Below are positions 18,465 to 26,836 of a stretch of 45,111 nt of DNA, in pieces; position 1 is the stretch's first letter, and every line of letters begins with the position of its first letter. Source of the stretch: a virus; the IMG/VR virus record IMGVR_UViG_3300007541_000036, positions 1 through 45,111 of that record. The stretch is one strand, 5' to 3'. Both the position numbers and the translations under genes were made by a program. The notes beneath the pieces are model-generated. The model ran no database searches and was not told where the DNA came from. It saw only the letters and a program-made list of their open reading frames with translations.

Positions 18465-18793
18465 TGGCAACAGTAAGAACACCATATAAATGGAACACAG
18501 CAAATTTTGCATGGAACGATAATCCCTATACTTGGGATGACGTTGCATTAGTAGAAGAAATTGTTGACGAGGTTGTAGAAGAAGCCCGCCGTAGAGGTGG
18601 GATGGTTGACGACGATTACGTACATCCTCTATTTAAAGACGAAAAAAAGAAAAAACGCTTAATAAAACTAATATACAAAACCCAAGGTAAAGTACTTAAA
18701 GAAGAAAAGGAAATCAAAGAAATTAAAGTTACAGTTAAAGACGTTAAAATCCTTGCGAAAGAAGTACTAGGTATTAACGTAAAAATACTCTAA
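18464..18793 (+). CDS. Small structural protein, Trp-rich N-terminus and basic C-terminus
   Basis: The product is 109 residues. The N-terminus has aromatic repeats (PYKWNTANFAWNDNPYTWDD), a style seen in small structural proteins of marine T4-like phages. An acidic helix follows (VEEIVDEVVEEARRR), then a strongly basic Lys-rich helical tail (KDEKKKKRLIKLIYKTQG). No enzymatic motif is present. It is translationally coupled to the upstream fibre and is followed after three bases by another structural gene. It could be a fibre-attachment or DNA/head-associated protein; function is unknown. Confidence 0.6.
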   Translation: MATVRTPYKWNTANFAWNDNPYTWDDVALVEEIVDEVVEEARRRGGMVDDDYVHPLFKDEKKKKRLIKLIYKTQGKVLKEEKEIKEIKVTVKDVKILAKEVLGINVKIL

Positions 18794-18796
18794 GAT

Positions 18797-19363
18797 ATGT
18801 ACAAATTATACACAGACAAACAAGAATTATTTGAATGCGACATTCAACTTGAAGGAGCATCGTTAACTGACTCTAAGGCTCGCTTAGTTATCGAGACCGA
18901 AGATTTAGCTTTGCTTTTTAAAGGTAACATCGATAGTAAAGGAAAATGCCAAATCCCTGTTAAGCGCCTTAAGGGCCTTTTAGGTGAAAACGTTAAAGGA
19001 ACAATTAAACTCGAAGTTATTGCTGAAGACACTTATTTTACCCCTTGGGAATCAGATTTTGAAGTTGAAGCGTCTAAAAAAGTTCAAGTAGAAGTTAAGT
19101 CGCAAACTAAAGAAGTTATTAAAGAATCTAAACCGTCTGTAAAAGTTAAAAATGTTAACGAAGTTACAAACAAAGAAAAAGATCACGTATTAAACATTCT
19201 CAAATTATTGATTAAAGAAGATATTAATTTAAGTAATGTATCTTTTAGAAAAAATAAACTAAATCACATTGTTGCTACTTATCTAGAAAAGCATCCTATT
19301 AACGAAGTTCAAAAAGACAAAATTGTTAATGGTGTAATAAGTGGACTTTCAAAATTAAAATAA
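18797..19363 (+). CDS. Virion-associated beta-domain protein with helical tail
   Basis: The product is 188 residues. Residues 1-95 look like an immunoglobulin-like beta sandwich (LEGASLTDSKARLVIETEDL, then GKCQIPVKRLKG and TIKLEVIAEDTYFTPWESDF). A charged linker rich in Val/Lys/Glu (about residues 95-125) leads to a helical C-terminal domain of about 60 residues. Similar proteins occur in the structural regions of marine T4-like phages, but I know of no assigned function. It lies between fibre genes and the 19370 minigene. Confidence 0.6.
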   Translation: MYKLYTDKQELFECDIQLEGASLTDSKARLVIETEDLALLFKGNIDSKGKCQIPVKRLKGLLGENVKGTIKLEVIAEDTYFTPWESDFEVEASKKVQVEVKSQTKEVIKESKPSVKVKNVNEVTNKEKDHVLNILKLLIKEDINLSNVSFRKNKLNHIVATYLEKHPINEVQKDKIVNGVISGLSKLK

Positions 19364-19369
19364 TAAATT

Positions 19370-19534
19370 ATGGCCCTTCCGGATTTAACAGGTCAAAATA
19401 TAGAAGATACGTACCAGCGATTATTGCAAAAATCCGGTAGTGGCGATATTACAGATGGCACAGGTTCACTATTTATCCCCAAATCAGCAGTTACTGCTTC
19501 TTTCATAGGATCTATAGATGGAGGATCATTTTAA
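19370..19534 (+). CDS. Mini-fibre: attachment N-terminus joined directly to a C-terminal cap
   Basis: The product is 54 residues. It starts MALPDLTGQNIEDTYQRLLQ, which resembles the N-terminus of phage tail fibres, and ends FIGSIDGGSF, matching the terminal DGGS/TF/Y of two large fibres here. About 15 residues (DITDGTGSLFIPKSA) are all that lie between. It looks like a fibre gene reduced to its two ends, either a deletion remnant or a functional small plug. The ATG is embedded in TAATAAATTATGG, seven bases after the upstream stop, and an ATATGTATAT motif follows the stop. Confidence 0.55.
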   Translation: MALPDLTGQNIEDTYQRLLQKSGSGDITDGTGSLFIPKSAVTASFIGSIDGGSF

Positions 19535-19536
19535 AC

Positions 19537-19546
19537 ATATGTATAT
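19537..19546 (+). promoter_or_regulatory. ATATGTATAT intergenic motif
   Basis: An exact copy ends only three bases before the ATG at 19550, so here it cannot be an ordinary -10 box for that start unless transcription is leaderless. This weakens a simple promoter reading and favours an operator or RNA element. Confidence 0.3.
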
Positions 19547-19549
19547 ACA

Positions 19550-20233
19550 ATGGCAACAGTAATTAAATTAAAAAGCGGTACTCAAAATTCAGTTCCTTCG
19601 TCTTTACAACAAGGCGAATTTGCTATTAACGTTGACAATGGTAATTTATATTATGGTAGTGGTTCAGACAATGACGTAAAACAAAATATATCACTCCAAA
19701 CCCTTCGTATTTCTGGTAGCCAAACAGATAATACTGATGTTGCTGCTGATACTCCTATTATAGGAGAAAATATGAACTCGGGTATTGAAAGTGGTGTTGT
19801 TTTAATCACAGGTTCATTTGATGGTTCAGGTGAATGGGATGTAAACTTATTTAAAACACCTATAACAAACCATTCTGTTGATTTTAATGCTAGTTATAAA
19901 TTTACTTTATCAGATGGAACAATTGATCGTGGAGAAGCTATAGGGAATATAGGATGGGATCCGGATTCTTCCGATTTTACCACAGATGAATCTACTTCAG
20001 TTCAAGGTAGTTCATTTATACCACAAACCGCTGACGTACCTTATCAGCGTGTACTTTTAATAAACTCCCTCACTACTGCGTTCTTTGGTTTATCTTACAG
20101 TAATTTCCAACTCCACGGACCTACTAGTGATTATGCTATATTCAAATGGATTACAGGATCTAATTTAGACACATCAGATTTAAGTAATGCTGAGTATGAA
20201 GTAGTTGTTAACTATAAAGCCTACAAATTTTAA
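19550..20233 (+). CDS. Short tail fibre protein
   Basis: The product is 227 residues. The N-terminus (MATVIKLKSGTQNSVPSSL, then QGEFAINVDNGNLYYGSGSD) is the classic phage fibre attachment domain, with the pattern xVIKLKxGxx-PxxLxxGExAxNxxxGxLYxG. The remainder has beta-type sequence with a VLITGSFDGSGEWDVNLF segment and ends EVVVNYKAYKF. There is no shaft, and the next gene, starting three bases later, lacks an attachment domain of this type, so the two may form one composite fibre. That pairing is inference. Confidence 0.75.
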   Translation: MATVIKLKSGTQNSVPSSLQQGEFAINVDNGNLYYGSGSDNDVKQNISLQTLRISGSQTDNTDVAADTPIIGENMNSGIESGVVLITGSFDGSGEWDVNLFKTPITNHSVDFNASYKFTLSDGTIDRGEAIGNIGWDPDSSDFTTDESTSVQGSSFIPQTADVPYQRVLLINSLTTAFFGLSYSNFQLHGPTSDYAIFKWITGSNLDTSDLSNAEYEVVVNYKAYKF

Positions 20234-20236
20234 AAA

Positions 20237-22099
20237 ATGTTAATAAGTAATCTAATATTTGTATCAGGGTCAGATCCAACAGGTTCACTAAAATTTTATA
20301 GTGGAGATGATGTATTAGCTTTAGGTCCTACTAAAAATAATTCGTTAGAAACTAAACTATATAGAGCAGGTTCAAATCCAGTTAGTCTATTGTTTATAAC
20401 ATCGTCTGGTAATGATTCTAAAATAGGTATAAATACTAGAGATCCTAAATCATTTTTGGACGTTAGAGGTAATACGAGCACCGAACCTGCTGATATAGTT
20501 TTAAGAACAGCAAAACCTTCAGATGCCAAAATTTCAGCAGGAGATGAAACAGGTAGAATTTCATTTGTAATAGAATCATCTTCATTTACTAATGGTAAAA
20601 CTAAAACTCAATTTATTAGAAGCGGTAGTTCGGCAGAAATATTTTCAAGAGTTATTGATGAAAACTTGAACGTTGCATATGGTAGTTTAATTTTTTCAGT
20701 TAATAGTTCGGACTCCCCACTAGAACCTAAAGAAGCTTTAACAATTGGACAAGGATCTATAGGAGGCTATAGTGGTGTAGGGTTAATAATATCGGGTAAT
20801 ATAGAAATATCTAATGATGTTCCTATAATCACCCTAAAAGATACAACTACGGGTAACATAAACGCTCGTTTAGGTGCCCCTAATAATATAAACTCTGATT
20901 GGTGCAATTTACTTTTAAACAATGCCGGAACTACTAAAATCCAATTAATAGGCCAAGATGGCAGTATCAGCAGCAGTGGAGATCTTACCGCTAATAATGG
21001 TTCATTCTCAGGAGATCTCACAGTTGAAGGTGATATTATAGCCCAAAATTATATAGTTTCATCTTCAGTCACTTATATGACACAGTCGTTCTCTAGTGGT
21101 TCGACAATTTTTGGAGATACATTAGACGACACCCACCAATTTACAGGTAGTGTTGATATAACAGGTTCGTTAACTGCCGCAGGTATAAACTACCCAACAA
21201 CCGACGGTGATAATGGCGATACATTAATAACAGACGGTGCTGGCAATTTATCATTTACTAGAACAACAGTATATGCCAATGTTAAAAACGTCTCTGGAGG
21301 AGAATTAATAAAAGGATACCCAGTCCACGTTACTGGTACCGCAGGTAACACTAGTGAAGTTATAGCAGCATCCGCTTCAAATGCAGCTACAATGCCTGCT
21401 CACTTTATTCTAAATGAAACATTAGCAGATGATGCTGAAGGATTAGCAATTGCTGTTGGATACATTAATGGAGTTAACACCATTGGCTTTAATGAAGGTG
21501 ATACTGTTTATGTAGCAGCGGATGGTGGTTATACAAATGTTAAACCAACAGGATCTAATTTAATTCAAAACTTAGGTATAGTAGATAAAGTAGCAGAAAA
21601 TGGATCTGGTTTTATTTTAGGTGCTGGTAGATCAAACGACGTACCAAATTTATTAGACAATCAAATATTTTTTGGTTCAGGAAGTAATCAAAGCCACCAA
21701 ATTCATATTTCAGGGGCCCTTGATACTACCACAGTAAATAATATTACAGCAGACGGTACAATTCGCGCAAGAGTAAAGTCCTTCGATATTCCCCACCCAA
21801 CACGTAAAGGTAAACGATTAGTTTATGGTGCGCTTGAGGGACCTGAACATGGAATTTACTGCCGTGGGGAATCAAAAGAATTAAAAGCAAAATTACCTCC
21901 TGAATGGAGAGCAATGATAGATAAAAAAGGCATCACTGTTCAAATTACCCCTATTGGTGATTGGCAGCCTTTATATTTTAAAAAATTAGAAAGCAATTGG
22001 TTATATTTTGGATGTGGCGATAATAGAGAAAACGTCCATTTTTACTGGGAAATAAAAGGTGAAAGAACTGACGTTCCTAGTCTCGAAACAGTACAATAA
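20237..22099 (+). CDS. Tail fibre with conserved GALEGPEHGIY C-terminal domain
   Basis: The product is 620 residues. After a non-standard N-terminus (MLISNLIFVSGSDPTGSLKF) it carries standard fibre modules, including SFLDVRGNTSTEPADIVLRT, NISGSLTA-type repeats and a GYPVHVTGTAGNTSEVIAAS domain around residues 355-480. The last 115 residues (KSFDIPHPTRKGKRLVYG, then LEGPEHGIYCRGESKEL and ITVQITPIGDWQPLYFKKL) form a conserved terminal domain I recognise from fibres of marine T4-like phages. It may fold or protect the tip. A two-component fibre with the preceding 227-residue protein is possible. Confidence 0.78.
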   Translation: MLISNLIFVSGSDPTGSLKFYSGDDVLALGPTKNNSLETKLYRAGSNPVSLLFITSSGNDSKIGINTRDPKSFLDVRGNTSTEPADIVLRTAKPSDAKISAGDETGRISFVIESSSFTNGKTKTQFIRSGSSAEIFSRVIDENLNVAYGSLIFSVNSSDSPLEPKEALTIGQGSIGGYSGVGLIISGNIEISNDVPIITLKDTTTGNINARLGAPNNINSDWCNLLLNNAGTTKIQLIGQDGSISSSGDLTANNGSFSGDLTVEGDIIAQNYIVSSSVTYMTQSFSSGSTIFGDTLDDTHQFTGSVDITGSLTAAGINYPTTDGDNGDTLITDGAGNLSFTRTTVYANVKNVSGGELIKGYPVHVTGTAGNTSEVIAASASNAATMPAHFILNETLADDAEGLAIAVGYINGVNTIGFNEGDTVYVAADGGYTNVKPTGSNLIQNLGIVDKVAENGSGFILGAGRSNDVPNLLDNQIFFGSGSNQSHQIHISGALDTTTVNNITADGTIRARVKSFDIPHPTRKGKRLVYGALEGPEHGIYCRGESKELKAKLPPEWRAMIDKKGITVQITPIGDWQPLYFKKLESNWLYFGCGDNRENVHFYWEIKGERTDVPSLETVQ

Positions 22100-22100
22100 C

Positions 22101-22110
22101 ATATGTATAA
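22101..22110 (+). promoter_or_regulatory. ATATGTATAA variant motif
   Basis: A nine-of-ten match to the ATATGTATAT motif, two bases after the stop at 22099 and three before the GTG start at 22114, the same tight spacing as at 19537. Confidence 0.25.
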
Positions 22111-22113
22111 CCA

Positions 22114-22404
22114 GTGCCAATATACGCAAGAGATATAATCATAACACCTGCTAGTGGATCCATTATATTTAGTGGATCCGCAAACGGTGGCTTATCGTCT
22201 TCTTTAATTGTAGACGACAGTGGTAGTTTAACCATTAATATAGTTGAAAATGGTAATCTTTCAATTAACGGAATGATATTGGCTACTGCCTCTAAAATAG
22301 ACATCACAGGATCTATAGTAGTAACAGGCAGTGTAAACACAGACGATTTAACAGTTAATAATATATTTACACTTAATGGAAGTCTTGATTTAGGGAACTT
22401 CTAA
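22114..22404 (+). CDS. Small fibre-like protein, GTG start
   Basis: The product is 96 residues. I chose the GTG at 22114 because the ATG just upstream is out of frame and no other in-frame ATG gives a full-length product. The protein (MPIYARDIIITPASGSIIF, then SLIVDDSGSLTINIVENG) is made entirely of the short beta repeats seen in the larger fibres, ending LTVNNIFTLNGSLDLGNF. It has neither an attachment domain nor a known C-terminal cap, so it may be a shaft fragment or an adaptor. It is flanked on both sides by ATATGTATA-type motifs. Confidence 0.55.
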   Translation: MPIYARDIIITPASGSIIFSGSANGGLSSSLIVDDSGSLTINIVENGNLSINGMILATASKIDITGSIVVTGSVNTDDLTVNNIFTLNGSLDLGNF

Positions 22405-22413
22405 TATGTATAT
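22404..22413 (+). promoter_or_regulatory. ATATGTATAT motif merging into TATATTTG
   Basis: An exact ATATGTATAT runs into TATATTTG (22409-22416), which fits the Bacteroidetes -7 consensus TAnnTTTG. I see no convincing -33 TTTG upstream. It lies 19 bases before the ATG at 22433. Confidence 0.35.
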
Positions 22414-22432
22414 TTGAAAATAATAACACAAT

Positions 22433-24715
22433 ATGGCTCAAGTAATTAAAATTAAAAGAGGTGGTATAGAAAGTTTAGTAGCTTCTACACCTACTTTACA
22501 ACAAGGTGAATTGTTGCTTGCAACAGGTTCAGTAAACGGTTTAGGAGCAACGTTTTTTGTAGCTTCTGCTTCAAATAGCCCTTCACTTCCTTATGCAAAA
22601 GTAGAAAGCATTTCAGACGGTCCTGCACTAGCGTCATCGTTAGATGGCAATTTTGAAGGATTACTTATTCACTCTTCAAGTGATAATAAACTTTATAGAT
22701 ATAATGGTACTGCATTTGTAGAATTACCAATTGCCGCAGGTAGCTTTGTAGGTACATTACCTGTCTCTAATGGAGGTACAAATGCAACATCATTTGCTGA
22801 CAAAGCAGTTATTATTTCACAAGATTCCGGAACTGATACGTTATCTGCTTTAGCACTAACAACCTCAGGCCAATTAGTCATTGGTGGCGCCAGTGGTCCT
22901 GCTGCAGCTACATTAACTGAAGGCACAGGTCTTACTATTACTAACGGTGATGGCTCAATAACAATAGCTACTAACGACGGTGAAATCGACCACGATTCGT
23001 TACTTAACTTTAGCGCAGACGAACACTTCACCCAAGCTAATATTACTACAGTAGGCACAGTTACTTCAGGTGATGTAAGTGCTATATTACCTTCTGGCAC
23101 AGTTTCAGGTTCCTCTCAAACAGTAGCTAATTTAGATGGGCAAGATGTTACTGTAAGTAGTTTAACTGTAGAAAATTCATTTACTGGGTTTCAATTAAAA
23201 AATGGTTCAGGAACTGCTACATATGTTAAATTTTCTCCTACGACTGGTCTAGAAATAGATTTAGGAGGATATGGAAATAGTATAAGTGCTAGCCAAGATA
23301 TTAAAACTCATGGTGATTTTATAGGTGCAAATACCCATATAAGACTTACTGCCCCTGATGGAGGTGGTAGTGGATTATACTTAAGTAGTAGTGGGGAGTT
23401 ATCTACAGGAAATTTTAAATTATCATTAGGAGATATAGAAGGAGAAGGTAACTCTACAACCCTTATAGTAGATGATATTAATGAACAAATTTCACTAAGC
23501 AAAACCTTAAGTGTAACAGGCAATATAACAGTTACGGGAACTGTAGATGGTGTAGATATAGCTTCATTAGAAAATAGTGTACAAGCTAATGATACTGAAA
23601 TCGCTAACTTAACTGCTGCAACAAGCTCGTATAGTACTGCAACCGGTGTTGAAAACAACGCCGATGTAACTGACTTTACTAATGTTCAAGCTGCAGGCGC
23701 TTTGATGGATTCAGAAGTTACATCATTGTCATTAATTAAAGGACTCACGGCAGCACAAATTAGTGGTGCCTTTGATTCTGTAAGCGCTTCACTTGCTTCA
23801 AATATTCCTACAAACAATAACCAATTAACTAATGGTGCTGGATATATTACAGATTACACTGTAACTAGTGGCGATGTAACAGCTCACGTAGGCGATATTG
23901 ATCATGATTCGTTACTTAACTTTAGCGCAGACGAACACTTTACCCAGGCAAATATCACAACAGTTGGAACTGTTACTTCAGGTGATGTAAGTGCTATATT
24001 ACCTACAGGTACCGTTTCTGGTTCTGAACAAGTTGAAGACATTGTTGGTGGTATGCTTACAGGTAATACTGAAACACTTATTACAGTAACATATCAAGAT
24101 GGGGACGGAACTATTGATTTTGTAGTTGACAATGACTTATCAAACTACTCAAATGCTTCTACTAACTTTATTACAACTGGTGCTTCAGTTGGTGGTGATT
24201 TAACTGGAACAATTGCTTCAGCTACAGTAACTAAAATACAAAACACATCTATTACTTCAACCCAAGCTGGTTATTTAGCAACATTAGACCAATCAGTATC
24301 ATCAAGTGCGTCTCCCACATTCGCCGGATTAACAGTTACAGGCGACGTTTCGGTCCAAGGTTCATTAACAACAGTTAACTCAAACGAAGTTAATTTAGGT
24401 GATAGAATTATTACCCTTAACACTGCAGATGGAGCAGGTGACGCTGGTATCCAAGTTCACGATACTAACACAGCTGAAACAGGTTCGTTACTTTGGGACA
24501 CTGATGGCAATTACTGGAAAGTAGGTGTTGTAGGTGGTACTGATTACCGTTTAGCAGAATGGGATGGCGAAACTGCAGGTGGTGGTGATTTCATTCACAC
24601 TGATTCTAACGGCAGAATAAACGCAATTAATACTACAACAGACGGCGATTTATTAATCTCCGATGGTGACGGTACATTCACAGTTACTAACGTAATTGAC
24701 GGCGGTACTTATTAA
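22433..24715 (+). CDS. Long tail fibre with internal 47-residue repeat
   Basis: The product is 760 residues. The N-terminus (MAQVIKIKRGGIESLVAS, then LQQGELLLATGS) is a fibre attachment domain. A 47-residue segment beginning with DHDSLLNFSADEHFTQ occurs twice, near residues 183-229 and 487-533. It is a widely shared fibre motif. Around residues 630-690 is the GDRIITLNTADGAGDAG and SLLWDTDGNYWKV domain related to the 14021 fibre. The end (VTNVIDGGTY) is the DGGS/TF/Y cap. A strong hairpin terminator follows the stop, so this gene probably ends a transcription unit. Confidence 0.8.
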   Translation: MAQVIKIKRGGIESLVASTPTLQQGELLLATGSVNGLGATFFVASASNSPSLPYAKVESISDGPALASSLDGNFEGLLIHSSSDNKLYRYNGTAFVELPIAAGSFVGTLPVSNGGTNATSFADKAVIISQDSGTDTLSALALTTSGQLVIGGASGPAAATLTEGTGLTITNGDGSITIATNDGEIDHDSLLNFSADEHFTQANITTVGTVTSGDVSAILPSGTVSGSSQTVANLDGQDVTVSSLTVENSFTGFQLKNGSGTATYVKFSPTTGLEIDLGGYGNSISASQDIKTHGDFIGANTHIRLTAPDGGGSGLYLSSSGELSTGNFKLSLGDIEGEGNSTTLIVDDINEQISLSKTLSVTGNITVTGTVDGVDIASLENSVQANDTEIANLTAATSSYSTATGVENNADVTDFTNVQAAGALMDSEVTSLSLIKGLTAAQISGAFDSVSASLASNIPTNNNQLTNGAGYITDYTVTSGDVTAHVGDIDHDSLLNFSADEHFTQANITTVGTVTSGDVSAILPTGTVSGSEQVEDIVGGMLTGNTETLITVTYQDGDGTIDFVVDNDLSNYSNASTNFITTGASVGGDLTGTIASATVTKIQNTSITSTQAGYLATLDQSVSSSASPTFAGLTVTGDVSVQGSLTTVNSNEVNLGDRIITLNTADGAGDAGIQVHDTNTAETGSLLWDTDGNYWKVGVVGGTDYRLAEWDGETAGGGDFIHTDSNGRINAINTTTDGDLLISDGDGTFTVTNVIDGGTY
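22979..23119 (+). repeat. Intragenic 141-base repeat, copy 1
   Basis: This 141-base coding segment is repeated at 23891-24031 in the same gene. The two encode nearly identical 47-residue stretches, with conservative changes at D/E, S/T and S/E positions, while many third codon positions differ. Confidence 0.8.
23891..24031 (+). repeat. Intragenic 141-base repeat, copy 2
   Basis: This is the second copy of the repeat at 22979-23119, 912 bases further on. Synonymous divergence points to an old duplication kept at the protein level. Confidence 0.8.
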
Positions 24716-24735
24716 AAAAATATATATACTTTTTT

Positions 24736-24767
24736 GTAAAGAGTCTCGTTTTTTCGAGGCTCTTTAC
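24736..24767 (+). terminator. Hairpin terminator after the 760-residue fibre
   Basis: GTAAAGAGTCTCG pairs with CGAGGCTCTTTAC over 13 bp with one G-U, around a six-T loop. It is preceded by a T-run, and downstream the sequence is TATTTATATTC rather than a clean T-tract. It sits 20 bases after the fibre stop. Confidence 0.65.
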
Positions 24768-24775
24768 TATTTATA
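24768..24775 (+). promoter_or_regulatory. TATTTATA motif directly after the terminator
   Basis: TATTTATA directly follows the terminator stem and precedes the next fibre gene by about 40 bases. The terminator-then-motif order is repeated at 34301-34341. Confidence 0.4.
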
Positions 24776-24815
24776 TTCACAGTATATACTGTTAACTCAA
24801 AAATAGACCATATAT

Positions 24816-26831
24816 ATGGCACAAGTAGTAAAACTAAAACGCAGTTCAACTGCAGGTAATGCTCCCACATCGGGGCAGATGGTAGCCGGAGAATTGGCTA
24901 TGAATACCGCTGACGGTAAACTATTTTTAAGAGACGATTCAGATGTACGTCCTATAATAACTGTCGATAATGAAGTTACTGGTAGTATAAACTTAATAGG
25001 TAATATAACAGCCTCGGGAATTATAAGTGCAAGTGGTAATATATATGGAGGATTAAGTCTTACTCTTGATAATAAGATTGTCTTAAACCGAGCGGGAGGT
25101 TCTGGTTTATTAGATGTAGGCCCAGACTCGGATTTTACTACTATTCGATATGGTAAAAATGGCAACCCTAATCATGATTTCAAAGGTAATATTACAGCTT
25201 CAAGTAATATTAGCTCGAGTGGAACAAGCGATAATTTCTTTGGAGGTAGATTAGTACTAGATAACTCAAAATATGTTGCTAGTACTGTAGGAGGTACTAC
25301 ACGAAACATCCTTGGTATAGATGGATCTTTTGTTACTCAAGTAGCTAGTAGTAACCTTGCAACTAATATAAAAGGAACCTCTATAACAGCATCTAATAAT
25401 ACTTTAATACAAGGCACTCTAGCAATTGATGGTATCGCAGACGTATCAGCCTCTATCGCATCCGCAGGAGGAGGTGGAGCTGTTGCCACTTATACAAATG
25501 GTTCTGACAACAGAATTATAACATCTACAGGTACAGATGGCATTAATGGTGAAGCTAATTTAACATTTGATGGCACTTCTTTAACCTTAACAGGTAATAT
25601 TACAGCCTCAGGTAATGTAAGTGCAAGTGGTACTATAGTAGGCTCAAACCTTTCAGGCACAAACACAGGCGACCAAGACCTATCATCTTATATTCAGAAC
25701 TCTCAAACAAGCTCTATGAGTGTTGCTACTGCTTCTTATGTAGCAGGTGCTAATGTTGATGGAGCCGTTTCATTAGCAACAGTTGCTACCACAGCTATAG
25801 CAGCTGCTTCAGCTACAAATGCTACAAATGCTACAAACGCTTCTTATGTTAATGTTGCTTCTATTACAGCTGATACAGAATATGGAGTTGTATTTAGAGA
25901 TGGCTCCTCACCAGGAAATCAACAATTATATGCTGATTCTGAAGAAGATACACCATCTTGGAACCCATCAACAAATGTGTTTACAACCCCTAACTTAGTA
26001 GCTACTACAATAAGCTCAAGTGGAACAAGCGACAATTTCTTTGGAGGTAGATTAGTACTAGATAACTCAAAATATGTTGCTGGTACTGAAACAGGAGGTA
26101 CTACACGAAACATCCTTAGTATAGATGGTTCTAATATTACTCAAGTAGCTAATGGCAACCTTGCAACTAACATTAAAGGTACCTCAATCAGTATAGATAA
26201 TGCTCTTACTGTAGACACTGGTAATATTACAGTAACTAATGGTAATGTTCATTTAGATACAAATAATACTCAAATCACAGGTAAGTTAACTGGAGGGACT
26301 GAAGGAGATTTAATTGGAATAAATGCTAGTGATTCTGTAGTAGTTGGAAACACTACAGCAGATAGTATTACTTTAGTAGGAAACACAGAACTTCAAGGTA
26401 ATTTAAATATTTCACAAACTACAAACAGCAATGTGATAATTACAGGTAGTATAACTCACAAATTTCCTGATGCTACCTACACATATCAAGGTGAATTATC
26501 TCCTTTAGCAGGAACCTTATTAACAGCAGGTGAAGTTTACCACTACTCAGGTAGTGGTTGGATTGTTGCTGACGCAAGTGACGATACCGCCACAAAACAC
26601 TTAGGAGTAGCAGTGTCTGCTACTGAAGTAATGATTAGAGGATATATTAGAAATACGGTATATGCCGGATTAGGAACAGGTAACGTACTTTACCTTTCTA
26701 CTACAGCAGGAGACGTAACTATAACACCACCTTCTACAGCAGGAGAATACGTTCGAGTTTTAGGGTATTGTGTAGAGGGTACTACTCGAGTAATTTATTT
26801 TAACCCATCCCAAGACTGGATAGAATTATAA
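24816..26831 (+). CDS. Long tail fibre with duplicated FFGGRLVLDNSKY module
   Basis: The product is 671 residues. The N-terminus (AQVVKLKRSSTAGNAPTSG, then VAGELAMNTADGKLFLRDD) is the standard fibre attachment domain. A module containing SGTSDNFFGGRLVLDNSKY, then TTRNILxIDGS and NLATNIKGTSI, occurs twice, near residues 133-190 and 400-457. The C-terminal domain (GELSPLAGTLLTAGEVYHY, then GLGTGNVLYLSTTAGDVT and YFNPSQDWIEL) is a conserved cap of marine phage fibres. It is the first gene after a terminator and a TATTTATA motif. Confidence 0.8.
   Translation: MAQVVKLKRSSTAGNAPTSGQMVAGELAMNTADGKLFLRDDSDVRPIITVDNEVTGSINLIGNITASGIISASGNIYGGLSLTLDNKIVLNRAGGSGLLDVGPDSDFTTIRYGKNGNPNHDFKGNITASSNISSSGTSDNFFGGRLVLDNSKYVASTVGGTTRNILGIDGSFVTQVASSNLATNIKGTSITASNNTLIQGTLAIDGIADVSASIASAGGGGAVATYTNGSDNRIITSTGTDGINGEANLTFDGTSLTLTGNITASGNVSASGTIVGSNLSGTNTGDQDLSSYIQNSQTSSMSVATASYVAGANVDGAVSLATVATTAIAAASATNATNATNASYVNVASITADTEYGVVFRDGSSPGNQQLYADSEEDTPSWNPSTNVFTTPNLVATTISSSGTSDNFFGGRLVLDNSKYVAGTETGGTTRNILSIDGSNITQVANGNLATNIKGTSISIDNALTVDTGNITVTNGNVHLDTNNTQITGKLTGGTEGDLIGINASDSVVVGNTTADSITLVGNTELQGNLNISQTTNSNVIITGSITHKFPDATYTYQGELSPLAGTLLTAGEVYHYSGSGWIVADASDDTATKHLGVAVSATEVMIRGYIRNTVYAGLGTGNVLYLSTTAGDVTITPPSTAGEYVRVLGYCVEGTTRVIYFNPSQDWIEL
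25212..25386 (+). repeat. Intragenic repeat, copy 1 (FFGGRLVLDNSKY module)
   Basis: A coding segment of about 175 bases is closely repeated at about 26013-26187 in the same gene, apart from one extra codon in copy 2 and scattered substitutions. The high nucleotide similarity suggests a fairly recent internal duplication. Confidence 0.75.
26013..26187 (+). repeat. Intragenic repeat, copy 2 (FFGGRLVLDNSKY module)
   Basis: This is the second copy of the module at 25212-25386, with approximate ends. Several blocks of more than 20 bases are identical between the copies. Confidence 0.75.
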
Positions 26832-26836
26832 TAATC

